A DNA stretch of 12,704 bases, from positions 1 through 12,704 of the forward strand of contig JANWUU010000313.1 of the NCBI GenBank assembly GCA_025057735.1, written 5' to 3'. Under the pieces are notes generated by a model that saw only the letters and a list, made by a program, of their open reading frames with translations, had not been told where the DNA came from and ran no database searches. The first letter of the stretch is position 1. Every line of letters begins with the position of its first letter. The stretch comes from Burkholderiaceae bacterium (GTDB taxonomy: Bacteria > Pseudomonadota > Gammaproteobacteria > Burkholderiales > Burkholderiaceae). Positions 1 through 6,643 of the stretch are shown piece by piece. A program made the translations under genes and the position numbers.

Positions 1-1
1 C

Positions 2-430
2 GCGCTGCCGCGGCCAGTCGTGGGCGATGCCGGCCTGGTGGCGGACGCCTGGGCGCGCAATTTCGAGCGCTTCGGTGCGCCGCAACTGGCCCGCCGTTTC
101 CAGCGCGGCGCCGGCCGGCCGATGACGGGCCACGACTGGGCGGCCTGGATCGCGACCAAGGCCGTGCTGCAGGCCGCTTTAGCGCAGCCGAAGAACCCCG
201 CCGCCGGCGTGACCGTCAGAGCGTTCACGGCGGCGGACTTCACGCTCGATGGCTTCAAGGGCGTGCGCCTGAGCTTCCGGCCGTGGGACCGGCAGCTGCG
301 CCAGCCGCTGCTGCTCACCGATGGGCAAGGCGTCATCGGCCTGGCGCCCGTCGACGGCGTCCTGCATCCGACCAATGTGCTCGATACGCTCGGCGCCGAC
401 GCCGCCGAGGGACTGTGCAAGACGCGATGA
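2..430 (+). CDS. Substrate-binding protein of the PQQ-dependent alcohol dehydrogenase-associated ABC system (3' part only)
   Basis: The reading frame is open from base 2 and ends with TGA at 428-430, giving the last 142 residues of a protein whose start lies outside the window. The sequence has the features I associate with the family of periplasmic binding proteins encoded beside PQQ-dependent alcohol dehydrogenases: ERFGAPQL, GRPMTGHDWAAW, a FTLDGFKGVRLSFRPWD block, RQPLLL and a closing LHPTNVLDTLG. In this family the protein resembles branched-chain amino acid binding proteins and is taken to serve an ABC transporter linked to alcohol oxidation; its ligand is not established. The stop overlaps the start of the ABC-2 permease by 4 nt (ATGA), so the two are probably translationally coupled. 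The ATPase normally found with them must lie upstream, outside the window. I am confident of the family, not of the role. Confidence 0.82.
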   Translation, partial: ALPRPVVGDAGLVADAWARNFERFGAPQLARRFQRGAGRPMTGHDWAAWIATKAVLQAALAQPKNPAAGVTVRAFTAADFTLDGFKGVRLSFRPWDRQLRQPLLLTDGQGVIGLAPVDGVLHPTNVLDTLGADAAEGLCKTR

Positions 431-1296
431 ACCCGTCTGCACCGGCCGCCGTCCATGCCGCCGCGCTGCCGGCGCCGCCGCTTGTCCCGCACGCGCTGCG
501 CGCGCTGCGCGGCATCGTGGTGCGCGAGCTGATCAAGTTCTCGCAGCAGTACGGCCGCCTCGTCTCGGCACTCGTGCGGCCGCTGCTTTGGCTGGCGGTC
601 TTCGCCGCCGGTTTCCGCAACGTCTTCGGCGTCTCCATCGTGCCGCCGTACGACACCTACATTCCGTATGACGTCTACATCGCGCCCGGCCTGATCGGCA
701 TGGTGCTGCTGTTCAATGGCATGCAGTCCTCGCTGGCCATGGTCTACGACCGCGAGATGGGCCTGATGCGGCTGCTGCTGACGGCACCGCTGCCGCGTCC
801 CTGGCTGCTGTTCTGCAAGCTCACCGCCACCGCCATCCTGTCGCTCGCGCAGGCGCTCGCGTTCGTCGCCGTCGCCTGGCTGGTCGGCACCGAGCTGCCG
901 CTGCTCGGACCGACGGCCCCGCACGCGCTGCTGGCGATGACGGCCTCGGCGCTGATGCTCGGCGCCCTCGGGCTGCTGCTGTCGGTGCACATCCGGCAGC
1001 TGGAGAACTTTGCCGGCACGATGAACTTCGTGATCTTCCCGATGTATTTCATCTCCACCGCGCTGTACCCGCTGTGGAAGCTGCAGGAGTCCGGTGCCAC
1101 CTGGGTGTACTGGCTGGCGGCGGTCAATCCGTTCACGCATGCGGTCGAGTGGATCCGGTTCGCCCTCTACGGCAAGGATCCCGGCTGGGCGCCGGCCATC
1201 GTCGTCGCCACCGGGGTCCTGTGTTTCGTGCTCGCCTGCTGGGGCTACGACCCGCAGCGGGGATTCGGCGCGCTGACCAAGCGCGGTGGCGGATGA
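427..1296 (+). CDS. ABC-2 type transporter permease, PQQ-dependent alcohol dehydrogenase-associated (PedC-like)
   Basis: A 289-residue inner-membrane protein. A short cytoplasmic N-terminus precedes about six hydrophobic segments (near residues 52-67, 84-104, 136-155, 167-187, 198-214 and 256-272). Between segments two and three lies the typical ABC-2 stretch MVYDREMGLMRLLLTAPLPR (residues 106-124), and AAVNPFTHAVEWIR (231-244) follows the fifth. The mix matches permeases found with PQQ-linked alcohol oxidation systems (the PedC-like group), which pair with an ATPase and probably export a compound or a toxic intermediate; the substrate is unknown. The ATG at 427 overlaps the upstream stop by 4 nt, and that tight coupling is why I prefer it over starts further upstream in the same frame. 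Its own TGA again overlaps the next gene by 4 nt. Family confidence is high; the physiological link to alcohol oxidation is inferred from family and neighbour. Confidence 0.87.
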   Translation: MNPSAPAAVHAAALPAPPLVPHALRALRGIVVRELIKFSQQYGRLVSALVRPLLWLAVFAAGFRNVFGVSIVPPYDTYIPYDVYIAPGLIGMVLLFNGMQSSLAMVYDREMGLMRLLLTAPLPRPWLLFCKLTATAILSLAQALAFVAVAWLVGTELPLLGPTAPHALLAMTASALMLGALGLLLSVHIRQLENFAGTMNFVIFPMYFISTALYPLWKLQESGATWVYWLAAVNPFTHAVEWIRFALYGKDPGWAPAIVVATGVLCFVLACWGYDPQRGFGALTKRGGG

Positions 1297-2270
1297 GCGG
1301 CCACGAACCGGTGCGGCGCCGGCTGGTCGCCGCTCTCGGTCTGGCAGCGGTCGCGCGCGCGGCCGCGCAGGGCGAGAACTTCCCCACCCGGCCGATCACG
1401 CTGTGGGTCCCCTGGCCGCCGGGCGGCTCGACCGACCTGTCGCTGCGCGTGCTGGCCGAGATCGCCGGGCGCCACCTGGGCCAGCGCATCGTGATCGAGA
1501 ACCGCAGCGGCGCCTCCGGCACGCTGGCGATGCCGATCCTGCAACAGGCTGCGCCCGACGGCTACACGATCGCGCAGCTGCCGCATACGATCTTCCGCGC
1601 GCCCTACACGCACAAGGTCACTTGGGATCCGATCCGCGACGTCACCCCGATCATCCAGCTGTCCGGTTACACCTTCGGCATCGTCGTCGCCGCCAGCAGT
1701 CCGTTCCGCACGCTGGAAGACCTGTTCGCGTTCGCGCGTGAAAAACCGGGCGACCTGACCATCGGCACCAACGGCATCGGCACCACGCCGCACCTGGTCC
1801 TGGAGGAGTTGTTCACCGCGCGCGGCCTGCGCTACCTGCACGTACCCTACAAGGGCACCGCGGAGCAAATGCTAGCGGTCGCCTCGGGGCACCTGATGGC
1901 CGGTGCCAACAGCACCGGCTTTGGGCCGTACGTGGATGCGGGCCGGCTGCGGCTGCTCGTGACCTTCGGCGAACAGCGCTCGCGCCGCTGGCCGCACGTG
2001 CCGACGCTGCGCGAGCTTGGCTTTCCCATCGTCGCCAACTCGCCGTACGGCATCGGCGGCCCGCGCGGGCTCCCGCCCGCCATTGTCGCCACGCTGCACG
2101 ATGCGTTGCGGCGCGCGCTGTTCGATCCGGCGCATCTGGCGGAGCTCGCCAAATACGACAAGGAGCCGGCCTATCTGTCCCCGGTTGATTACGCGCGCGC
2201 CTGCCGCGAGGCGTTCCTGCGCGAGCGCGCCATTGTCGAGCGGCTCGGCCTGCTGCGGCAGGAAAGCTGA
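1293..2270 (+). CDS. TctC/Bug family tripartite tricarboxylate transporter substrate-binding protein
   Basis: A 325-residue exported binding protein. The N-terminus has an RRR cluster (residues 8-10), an alanine-leucine hydrophobic run and an Ala-rich cleavage region near residues 21-26, consistent with a Sec or possibly Tat signal peptide. The mature part opens with the hallmark Bug sequence FPTRPITLWVPWPPGGSTD (30-48), then VIENRSGASGT (67-77), a PDGYTI turn, and VPYKGTAEQM in the middle. These are the ligand-loop signatures of TctC proteins, which bind carboxylates or other small acids in the periplasm. The length is usual for the family. The start at 1293 overlaps the permease stop by 4 nt, so the gene sits in the same transcription unit as the PQQ-linked ABC genes. 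No TctA/TctB membrane partners are visible, so it is an orphan here. An intrinsic terminator follows. The ligand cannot be read from sequence. Confidence 0.9.
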   Translation: MSGHEPVRRRLVAALGLAAVARAAAQGENFPTRPITLWVPWPPGGSTDLSLRVLAEIAGRHLGQRIVIENRSGASGTLAMPILQQAAPDGYTIAQLPHTIFRAPYTHKVTWDPIRDVTPIIQLSGYTFGIVVAASSPFRTLEDLFAFAREKPGDLTIGTNGIGTTPHLVLEELFTARGLRYLHVPYKGTAEQMLAVASGHLMAGANSTGFGPYVDAGRLRLLVTFGEQRSRRWPHVPTLRELGFPIVANSPYGIGGPRGLPPAIVATLHDALRRALFDPAHLAELAKYDKEPAYLSPVDYARACREAFLRERAIVERLGLLRQES

Positions 2271-2271
2271 A

Positions 2272-2318
2272 CGCGCCGGGCGCCCGTCACCGCCCGGCGC
2301 GGATTTCTAGGATTTTTA
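2272..2318 (+). terminator. Rho-independent terminator after the TctC gene
   Basis: A perfect 11-bp GC-rich inverted repeat, CGCGCCGGGCG at 2272-2282 and CGCCCGGCGCG at 2291-2301, encloses an 8-nt loop. It is followed by a T-rich tract ending in GATTTTTATTTC (to about 2322). It begins 2 nt after the TGA of the binding protein and lies in the 65-bp convergent gap before the desaturase stop. The T-rich side faces the plus-strand unit, so it should end that transcript. The stem could also slow transcription from the minus strand. Confidence 0.8.
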
Positions 2319-2335
2319 TTTCGGGCCGGCTGCCC

Positions 2336-3535
2336 TCAGGCGTGCGCCGGCGCGTAGCTGCGGATGCGCAGCGCCAGATCCTGCAGTGCGCGGATGCCGC
2401 TTGCCTCTGCACGTGCGATCCAGTCTTGCAGATGCGCCAACAGCTGCTCGCGCGAAGCCGCCGATCGGCTCCAGATCGCCGCTAGCTCCGCGCGCCTCTC
2501 GATTAACGTCTGCAGGACGCGACTGTGCGCCAGCAGCTCGCGCAGCGTCTGCTGCTGCGCCGGCGGCATCGCCAGCAGGTCACCCTTGCGCAGCCAGGAC
2601 CGCAGCGACTTGAAACGGCGCGCATCGGCGCCCGCGGCGCGCAAACGCTGCAGCTCGATGCGGTAGGCATCGCGCAGCCCACGCGCCAGGCGTGCCAGCA
2701 GGTCGTAGCGGTACGAGATGACCGCCTGCAGCGTCTCCAGATCGATGCGGGCCTTCGGCCGCGCCACCTTCGGCACCGGCGCCAGGCGCAGCACCTTGGC
2801 CAGACCCAGCTTCTCCAGTCCCCGGATGTACAGCCAGCCCAGATCGAACTCGTACCACTTGGAGGACAGCTTGGCCGAGGTCGGGTACGTGTGGTGGTTG
2901 TTGTGCAGTTCCTCGCCGCCGATCAGGATGCCCCAGGGCACGATATTGGTGGCCGCATCCGGCGAGTCGTAGTTGCGGTAGCCCCAGTAGTGACCGATGC
3001 CGTTGATGACGCCGGCGGCGAAAAACGGGATCCACAGCATCTGCACGCCCCAGACCGCAAGCCCCGCCCAGCCGAACAGCACGAGATCGAGCCCCAGCAT
3101 GAGCGCCACCCCCTGCCAGGTGAAGCGCGAATACACGTGGCGCTCCAGCCAGTCGTCCGGCGTGCCGTGGCCATAGCGCGCCAGCGTCTCGGCGTTGGCC
3201 GCCTCGGCCATGTACAGCTCGGCACCCTCCCAAAGGACCTTGCGGATGCCTTTGACCTGCGGACTGTGCGGATCCTCCGGCGTCTCGCACTTGGCGTGGT
3301 GCTTGCGATGCACCGCGACCCACTCGCGCGTGACCATACCGGTGGTCAGCCACAGCCAGAAACGGAAAAAGTGGCTGGCGGCGGGATGCAGATCGAGCGC
3401 TCGATGCGCCTGCGAGCGGTGCAGGAAGATAGTGACGGTGGCGATCGTGACGTGCGTCAGGGCGAGCGTCACGAGCACAAGCTGCCACCAGGACAGGCCG
3501 AGCAGGCCACCGTCCATGAATTCCAGGAAATACAT
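2336..3535 (-). CDS. Acyl-CoA (delta-9 type) fatty acid desaturase with C-terminal extension
   Basis: A 399-residue membrane di-iron desaturase that would introduce a cis double bond into saturated acyl chains and so adjust membrane fluidity. All three histidine boxes are present: HRSQAH (39-44), HRKHH (76-80) and HNNHH (211-215). The extra conserved histidine is in GIGHYWGYRNY (179-189). Hydrophobic segments lie at about 11-37, 55-67 and 143-180. The catalytic part ends near residue 258. The remaining 140 residues are charged and helical, and residues about 305-395 resemble the C-terminal part of ISL3-family transposases (see findings). The ATG at 3535 has a GGAG ribosome-binding site 5 nt upstream (bases 3541-3544). 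The gene lies 132 nt downstream of the RsmB/NOP gene on the same strand and has its own candidate -10 box, so it may be both co-transcribed and separately expressed. The substrate could be acyl-CoA or acyl-lipid. Confidence 0.92.
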   Translation of the reverse strand: MYFLEFMDGGLLGLSWWQLVLVTLALTHVTIATVTIFLHRSQAHRALDLHPAASHFFRFWLWLTTGMVTREWVAVHRKHHAKCETPEDPHSPQVKGIRKVLWEGAELYMAEAANAETLARYGHGTPDDWLERHVYSRFTWQGVALMLGLDLVLFGWAGLAVWGVQMLWIPFFAAGVINGIGHYWGYRNYDSPDAATNIVPWGILIGGEELHNNHHTYPTSAKLSSKWYEFDLGWLYIRGLEKLGLAKVLRLAPVPKVARPKARIDLETLQAVISYRYDLLARLARGLRDAYRIELQRLRAAGADARRFKSLRSWLRKGDLLAMPPAQQQTLRELLAHSRVLQTLIERRAELAAIWSRSAASREQLLAHLQDWIARAEASGIRALQDLALRIRSYAPAHA

Positions 3536-3550
3536 GCAGACTCCAGAGAT

Positions 3551-3566
3551 GCCGCCCGCAGGCGGC
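3551..3566 (-). promoter_or_regulatory. Hairpin in the desaturase 5' leader
   Basis: A perfect 6-bp stem, GCCGCC/GGCGGC, with a 4-nt loop (CGCA) sits 6 nt upstream of the GGAG ribosome-binding site of the desaturase. A second inverted repeat, CGGCC/GGCCG, lies at about 3582-3598. If the transcript starts near 3598 (see the -10 candidate), the first stem and possibly the second would be in the leader. A role in controlling translation is only a possibility; GC-rich genomes form such stems by chance. Confidence 0.3.
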
Positions 3567-3604
3567 GCAAGTAACGAAACACGGCCGCATCGACGGCCGA
3601 AGGC

Positions 3605-3610
3605 ATTGTA
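3605..3610 (-). promoter_or_regulatory. Candidate -10 element for the desaturase
   Basis: TACAAT reads on the minus strand at 3610-3605, five of six matches to the sigma-70 -10 consensus. It is 69 bases before the desaturase ATG, in a 132-nt gap that is otherwise mostly GC. No convincing -35 hexamer lies 16-18 nt upstream. An A7 tract (T run at 3636-3642 on the plus strand) lies further upstream and might act like an UP element. Confidence 0.4.
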
Positions 3611-3667
3611 TCCGGGCCCGACCCCCCGCGCGGGATTTTTTTCGCCGGCGCGATGGCGCGACCGCCG

Positions 3668-4939
3668 TCAACGGCGCTGCAAGACCGCGCCGAAGAACCC
3701 GTCCGTACCATGCAGGTGCGGCAGCATGACGAACCACGGGGCGAAACGCTCGGTGTGGTCGATGGCGATGCCCTGGGCGCCCAGGACCCCGGCGGCATCG
3801 ACCACCGCAAAATCCCGGTGCTCGGCGAGGAAGGCCTCGACCACCTGCTGGTTCTCTACCGCCAGCAGCGAGCACGTGGCGTAGACGAGGCGGCCGCCCG
3901 GCTTGACCAGCCGGCTGGCCGCGCGCAGCAGACTGCCCTGCAGCGCATTGACCCGCGTCAGTTCCGCCTCGTCGAAGCGCCATTTCAGATCGGGATTGCG
4001 GCGTAGGGTACCGCTGCCCGAACACGGGGCGTCGATCAGCACGCGGTCGATCTTGCCCGCCAGACGCTTGACCCGCGCGTCGTTCTCGCTGGCGATCGCC
4101 GCCGGGAAGACGTTCGACAATCCGCTGCGCTTCAGCCGCGGCCCCAACCCCGCCAGCCGCCGCGCGTGTACGTCGAACGCATAGAGCCGGCCGCGGTTGC
4201 GCATCAGCGCCCCCAGGGCGAGCGTCTTGCCGCCTGCCCCCGCGCAGAAATCGACCACCATGTCGCCGCGCTTCGGCGCGACCAGATGCGCAATCAGCTG
4301 GCTGCCTTCGTCCTGCACTTCCACCCGGCCCTCTTGATACACGGGCCAGCGCGTCAGCGCCGGCTTCTCGTGCAGGCGGATGCCGTCGGGCGCGTAGCGC
4401 GTCGGCTCGGCGGCCACGCGCGCGCGCAGCTCGGCCAGTACCGCGTCCCGCTGCGCCTTGACCCGATTGACCCGCAGATCGAGCGGCGCCGCCGCCGTCA
4501 GCGCCGCGAACAGGGCTTCGGCGTCGTGATACTGCGCGGTGATGCGCTGGAACAGCCACAGCGGCGCCTCCGCCCGCACGGCACTGGGCGCGCGGGCGAG
4601 GTCGATCGACAGTGCGCCGCGCACCGCCCGCTCGTCGCCGCGGAGGACCTGTGGTGCCAGGGCGGTCGCGCCGTACTGGCGCGCGAGCGTCACCAGCGCC
4701 GCCAGCCGCGGCGCGCGCTCGGGTGTGGCCGGCTGCAGGATCCATCGCAGCGACGCCAGATGCCGCAACGCATGGAAGACCGCTTCGGCGATCAGAGCGC
4801 GGTCGCGCTGGCCGAGCTTGGGCTGGCTTTTGAAGTAGCGCGACATGACGACATCGGCCGGCGCGTCCAGCCGCAGCACGCGCGCCAGCAGTGTCGCCAG
4901 GTGCTCGACCGCGAGCGCCGTGATCTTCGGCGGCGTCAT
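3668..4939 (-). CDS. RsmB/NOP family SAM-dependent RNA cytosine-C5 methyltransferase
   Basis: A 423-residue protein that transfers a methyl group from SAM to C5 of a cytosine in RNA, most likely 16S rRNA. The N-terminal part (1 to about 145) looks like the NusB-like RNA-binding domain of RsmB, with QRDRALIAEAVFHALRH (44-60). A linker block DLRVNRVKAQRD (154-165) follows, then the Rossmann methyltransferase: SAM loop DFCAGAGGKT (230-239), motif IV APCSGSGT with Cys306, and motif VI TCS with Cys356, the expected nucleophile. The length fits RsmB (about 430). The ATG at 4939 overlaps the purN stop by 4 nt. I give no symbol because betaproteobacteria often carry a separate canonical rsmB (usually near fmt) and a paralogue beside purN. 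The exact target base is therefore uncertain. RsmF or another NOP-family member is less likely because of the NusB-like N-terminus. Confidence 0.9.
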   Translation of the reverse strand: MTPPKITALAVEHLATLLARVLRLDAPADVVMSRYFKSQPKLGQRDRALIAEAVFHALRHLASLRWILQPATPERAPRLAALVTLARQYGATALAPQVLRGDERAVRGALSIDLARAPSAVRAEAPLWLFQRITAQYHDAEALFAALTAAAPLDLRVNRVKAQRDAVLAELRARVAAEPTRYAPDGIRLHEKPALTRWPVYQEGRVEVQDEGSQLIAHLVAPKRGDMVVDFCAGAGGKTLALGALMRNRGRLYAFDVHARRLAGLGPRLKRSGLSNVFPAAIASENDARVKRLAGKIDRVLIDAPCSGSGTLRRNPDLKWRFDEAELTRVNALQGSLLRAASRLVKPGGRLVYATCSLLAVENQQVVEAFLAEHRDFAVVDAAGVLGAQGIAIDHTERFAPWFVMLPHLHGTDGFFGAVLQRR

Positions 4940-5586
4940 ACCGCCACCAGCGCGAGCCGGTCGGCCACAATCGCGTCGGCGACCACTCGGCCGTCCTGCA
5001 GCCGCACGCGGCCCTCCAGCAGCAGCCGCACGCAGGTGGGCAGCAGCCGGTGCTCGACCTGCAGCACGCGCGCGGCGAGCGCCTCCTCCGTGTCGTCCGG
5101 ACGCACCGGCACCACCGCCTGGCCGACGATCGGGCCGGCATCGACCTCGGCGCCGACGAAGTGCACCGTCGCACCGTGAAACCGCACGCCGGCGGCCAGC
5201 GCCTGGCGATGCGTGGCGAGCCCCGGAAAGGCCGGCAGCAGCGACGGATGGATGTTGATCAGGCGCCCGGCGAAGCGCTGCACGAACTCGCGCGTCAGCA
5301 CCCGCATGAAGCCGGCCAGCACGATCAGGGACGGCGCCTGCGCCTCGATCGCCGTCGCCAGGGCGGCATCGAAGGCCGCGCGCGAGGCAAACGCCCGATG
5401 ATCGACGACCTCGGTGGAGACGCCCGCCGCGCGCGCGACCGCCAGGCCCGCCGCCTGCGGCGCGTTGCTGATCACGTGCACGACGTCGGCATCCAGCGTC
5501 GCGCGCCAGCGCTCGATGCGGGCGGCCTCGAGCAGCGCCTGCAGGTTGCTGCCGCGGCCGGAGATCAGCACCACCACGCGCCTCAT
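4936..5586 (-). CDS. purN: Phosphoribosylglycinamide formyltransferase (GAR transformylase 1)
   Basis: A 216-residue cytosolic enzyme of de novo purine synthesis. It uses 10-formyltetrahydrofolate to formylate glycinamide ribonucleotide to FGAR. The N-terminus RRVVVLISGRGSNLQALL (2-19) is the nucleotide-binding loop. The catalytic block INIHPSLLPAFPGL (110-123) supplies Asn111 and His113, and DAGPI (149-153) supplies Asp149, so the catalytic triad is complete. HRQALAAGVRFHGATVHFV continues the family pattern, and the length is usual. The ATG at 5586 has no strong Shine-Dalgarno sequence. Upstream lies a 71-bp divergent region shared with ribF. The stop overlaps the methyltransferase start (ATGA), so the two genes are probably translationally coupled. 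Confidence 0.97.
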   Translation of the reverse strand: MRRVVVLISGRGSNLQALLEAARIERWRATLDADVVHVISNAPQAAGLAVARAAGVSTEVVDHRAFASRAAFDAALATAIEAQAPSLIVLAGFMRVLTREFVQRFAGRLINIHPSLLPAFPGLATHRQALAAGVRFHGATVHFVGAEVDAGPIVGQAVVPVRPDDTEEALAARVLQVEHRLLPTCVRLLLEGRVRLQDGRVVADAIVADRLALVAV

Positions 5587-5626
5587 GCGGCGATTGTAGA
5601 AGCGCGGGCGCGCGGGACCCGCTTCG

Positions 5627-5632
5627 TATAAT
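5627..5632 (+). promoter_or_regulatory. Candidate -10 box of the ribF-ileS-lspA-coaBC-dut transcript
   Basis: A perfect TATAAT lies 25 nt upstream of the ribF ATG in the 71-bp purN/ribF divergent gap, which places transcription start at about 5638-5640 and a leader of only about 20 nt. No clear -35 hexamer is found at the usual spacing, so an activator or upstream contacts may help. On the other strand TACAAT (5598-5593) lies only 6 nt before purN, too close to be its -10 box unless the mRNA is leaderless. Confidence 0.55.
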
Positions 5633-5657
5633 CGCCGCCGCTTCCGCGCTCGGGCTC

Positions 5658-6596
5658 ATGAAAATCATCCGCGGCCTTCCCGCCGACCGCGACCGCGCGC
5701 CGTGCGCGTTGACGATCGGCAATTTCGACGGTGTGCATCGCGGCCATCAGGCCCTGCTGGCGCAGGTGGTGACGGCCGCGCGCACGCGCGGGCTGCTGCC
5801 GGCGGTGCTGACCTTCGAGCCGCATCCGCGCGAGTTTTTCGCGCCTCACGATGCGCCGCCGCGCATCTCCAACCTGCGCGACAAGCTGCAGGCACTGGCC
5901 GGCCACGGCATCGAGCGCGTCTACGTGCAGCACTTCAATCGCAGCTTCGCTGCGCTCGCCGCCGACGAGTTCATCGAACGCTATCTGGTGCGCGGGTTGC
6001 AGACCCGCTGGCTGGCGGTGGGCGACGATTTCCGCTTCGGCAGCCGCCGCGCCGGCGACATCGCTCTGCTGCGTGCCCGCGCGGCCGCCGGCGGCTACGA
6101 GGTCGCGCAACTGGACACCGTGAGCGAAGGCGCCGCGCGCGTCTCCAGCTCCGCGGTGCGCGCCGCCCTGCAGGCGGGCGATCTGGCGCGCGCGCAGCAG
6201 CTGCTGGGACGGCCGTACGCGATCTCCGGGCGCGTGCTGCACGGGGCCAAGCTCGGCCGCGCCATCGGATTCCCGACGCTCAACCTGCGCATCGCGCATC
6301 GGCGGCCCGCTGCGCACGGCGTGTTCGCGGTGCGTGTGTACGGCATCACCGACCGCCCCTGGCCGGGGGTGGCCAGCGTCGGTCTGCGGCCGACCGTCGA
6401 CGACAGCGGCCGCTGGCTGCTGGAGGTGCACCTGTTCGATTTCGCGGCCTCGATCTACGGCCGCCTGGTGCGCGTGGAGTTCGTGCACAAGCTGCGCGAC
6501 GAGGAGCGCTACGCGACGCTGGACGAACTGACGGCGGCGATCCGCCGCGATGCGGCCGCCGCGCGCGCGCTCTTCGACGGGGCGCTCGCGCCCTAG
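5658..6596 (+). CDS. ribF: Bifunctional riboflavin kinase / FAD synthetase
   Basis: A 312-residue cytosolic enzyme that phosphorylates riboflavin to FMN and adenylylates FMN to FAD. The N-terminal FAD synthetase module has [12 protein letters not shown] (19-30), a nucleotidyltransferase HxGH-like site, then FEPHPREFF (53-61), VGDDFRFG (121-128) and VSSSAVR (162-168). The C-terminal riboflavin kinase module has [11 protein letters not shown] (200-210), the metal/ATP site, GLRPTV (242-247) and EVHLFDF (256-262), whose Glu256 fits the catalytic base. It ends with the usual [12 protein letters not shown] and helical tail. The length is normal for proteobacteria. A TATAAT box lies just upstream; the ribosome-binding site is weak. 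ileS follows after 47 nt, the conserved ribF-ileS-lspA order of proteobacteria. The gene is complete, with no missing residues seen. Confidence 0.97.
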   Translation: MKIIRGLPADRDRAPCALTIGNFDGVHRGHQALLAQVVTAARTRGLLPAVLTFEPHPREFFAPHDAPPRISNLRDKLQALAGHGIERVYVQHFNRSFAALAADEFIERYLVRGLQTRWLAVGDDFRFGSRRAGDIALLRARAAAGGYEVAQLDTVSEGAARVSSSAVRAALQAGDLARAQQLLGRPYAISGRVLHGAKLGRAIGFPTLNLRIAHRRPAAHGVFAVRVYGITDRPWPGVASVGLRPTVDDSGRWLLEVHLFDFAASIYGRLVRVEFVHKLRDEERYATLDELTAAIRRDAAAARALFDGALAP

Positions 6597-6630
6597 ATCG
6601 CTTTCTCAACCACCTGACTCGAAGCGTCCG

Positions 6631-6635
6631 AGGGG
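6631..6635 (+). promoter_or_regulatory. Ribosome-binding site fixing the ileS start
   Basis: AGGGG lies 8 nt before the ATG at 6644, the only good Shine-Dalgarno match in the 47-nt ribF-ileS gap. It supports this ATG although the frame stays open for a long way upstream through ribF. Confidence 0.6.
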
Positions 6636-6643
6636 ACCGAGCC

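Noticed and set aside
2336..2762. A degraded insertion sequence fused to the desaturase
   Set aside because: No terminal inverted repeats, target duplications or broken frames are visible; only protein-level resemblance exists, so it is reported as a domain extension rather than a mobile element.
2525..3574. A 349-codon plus-strand open frame opposite the desaturase
   Set aside because: Rich in Gln/Arg/His/Val and without domains; the minus strand carries all three desaturase histidine boxes.
3631..3643. GC palindrome followed by T7, resembling a plus-strand terminator
   Set aside because: Both flanking genes are on the minus strand, and the palindrome CCCGCGCGGG leaves only a 3-bp stem once a loop is allowed.
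2580..5174. An 864-codon open frame on the minus strand overlapping the desaturase, the methyltransferase and purN
   Set aside because: It is out of frame with three well-recognised proteins and its translation is a low-complexity Arg/Ala/Gly mixture, typical of a shadow frame in GC-rich DNA.
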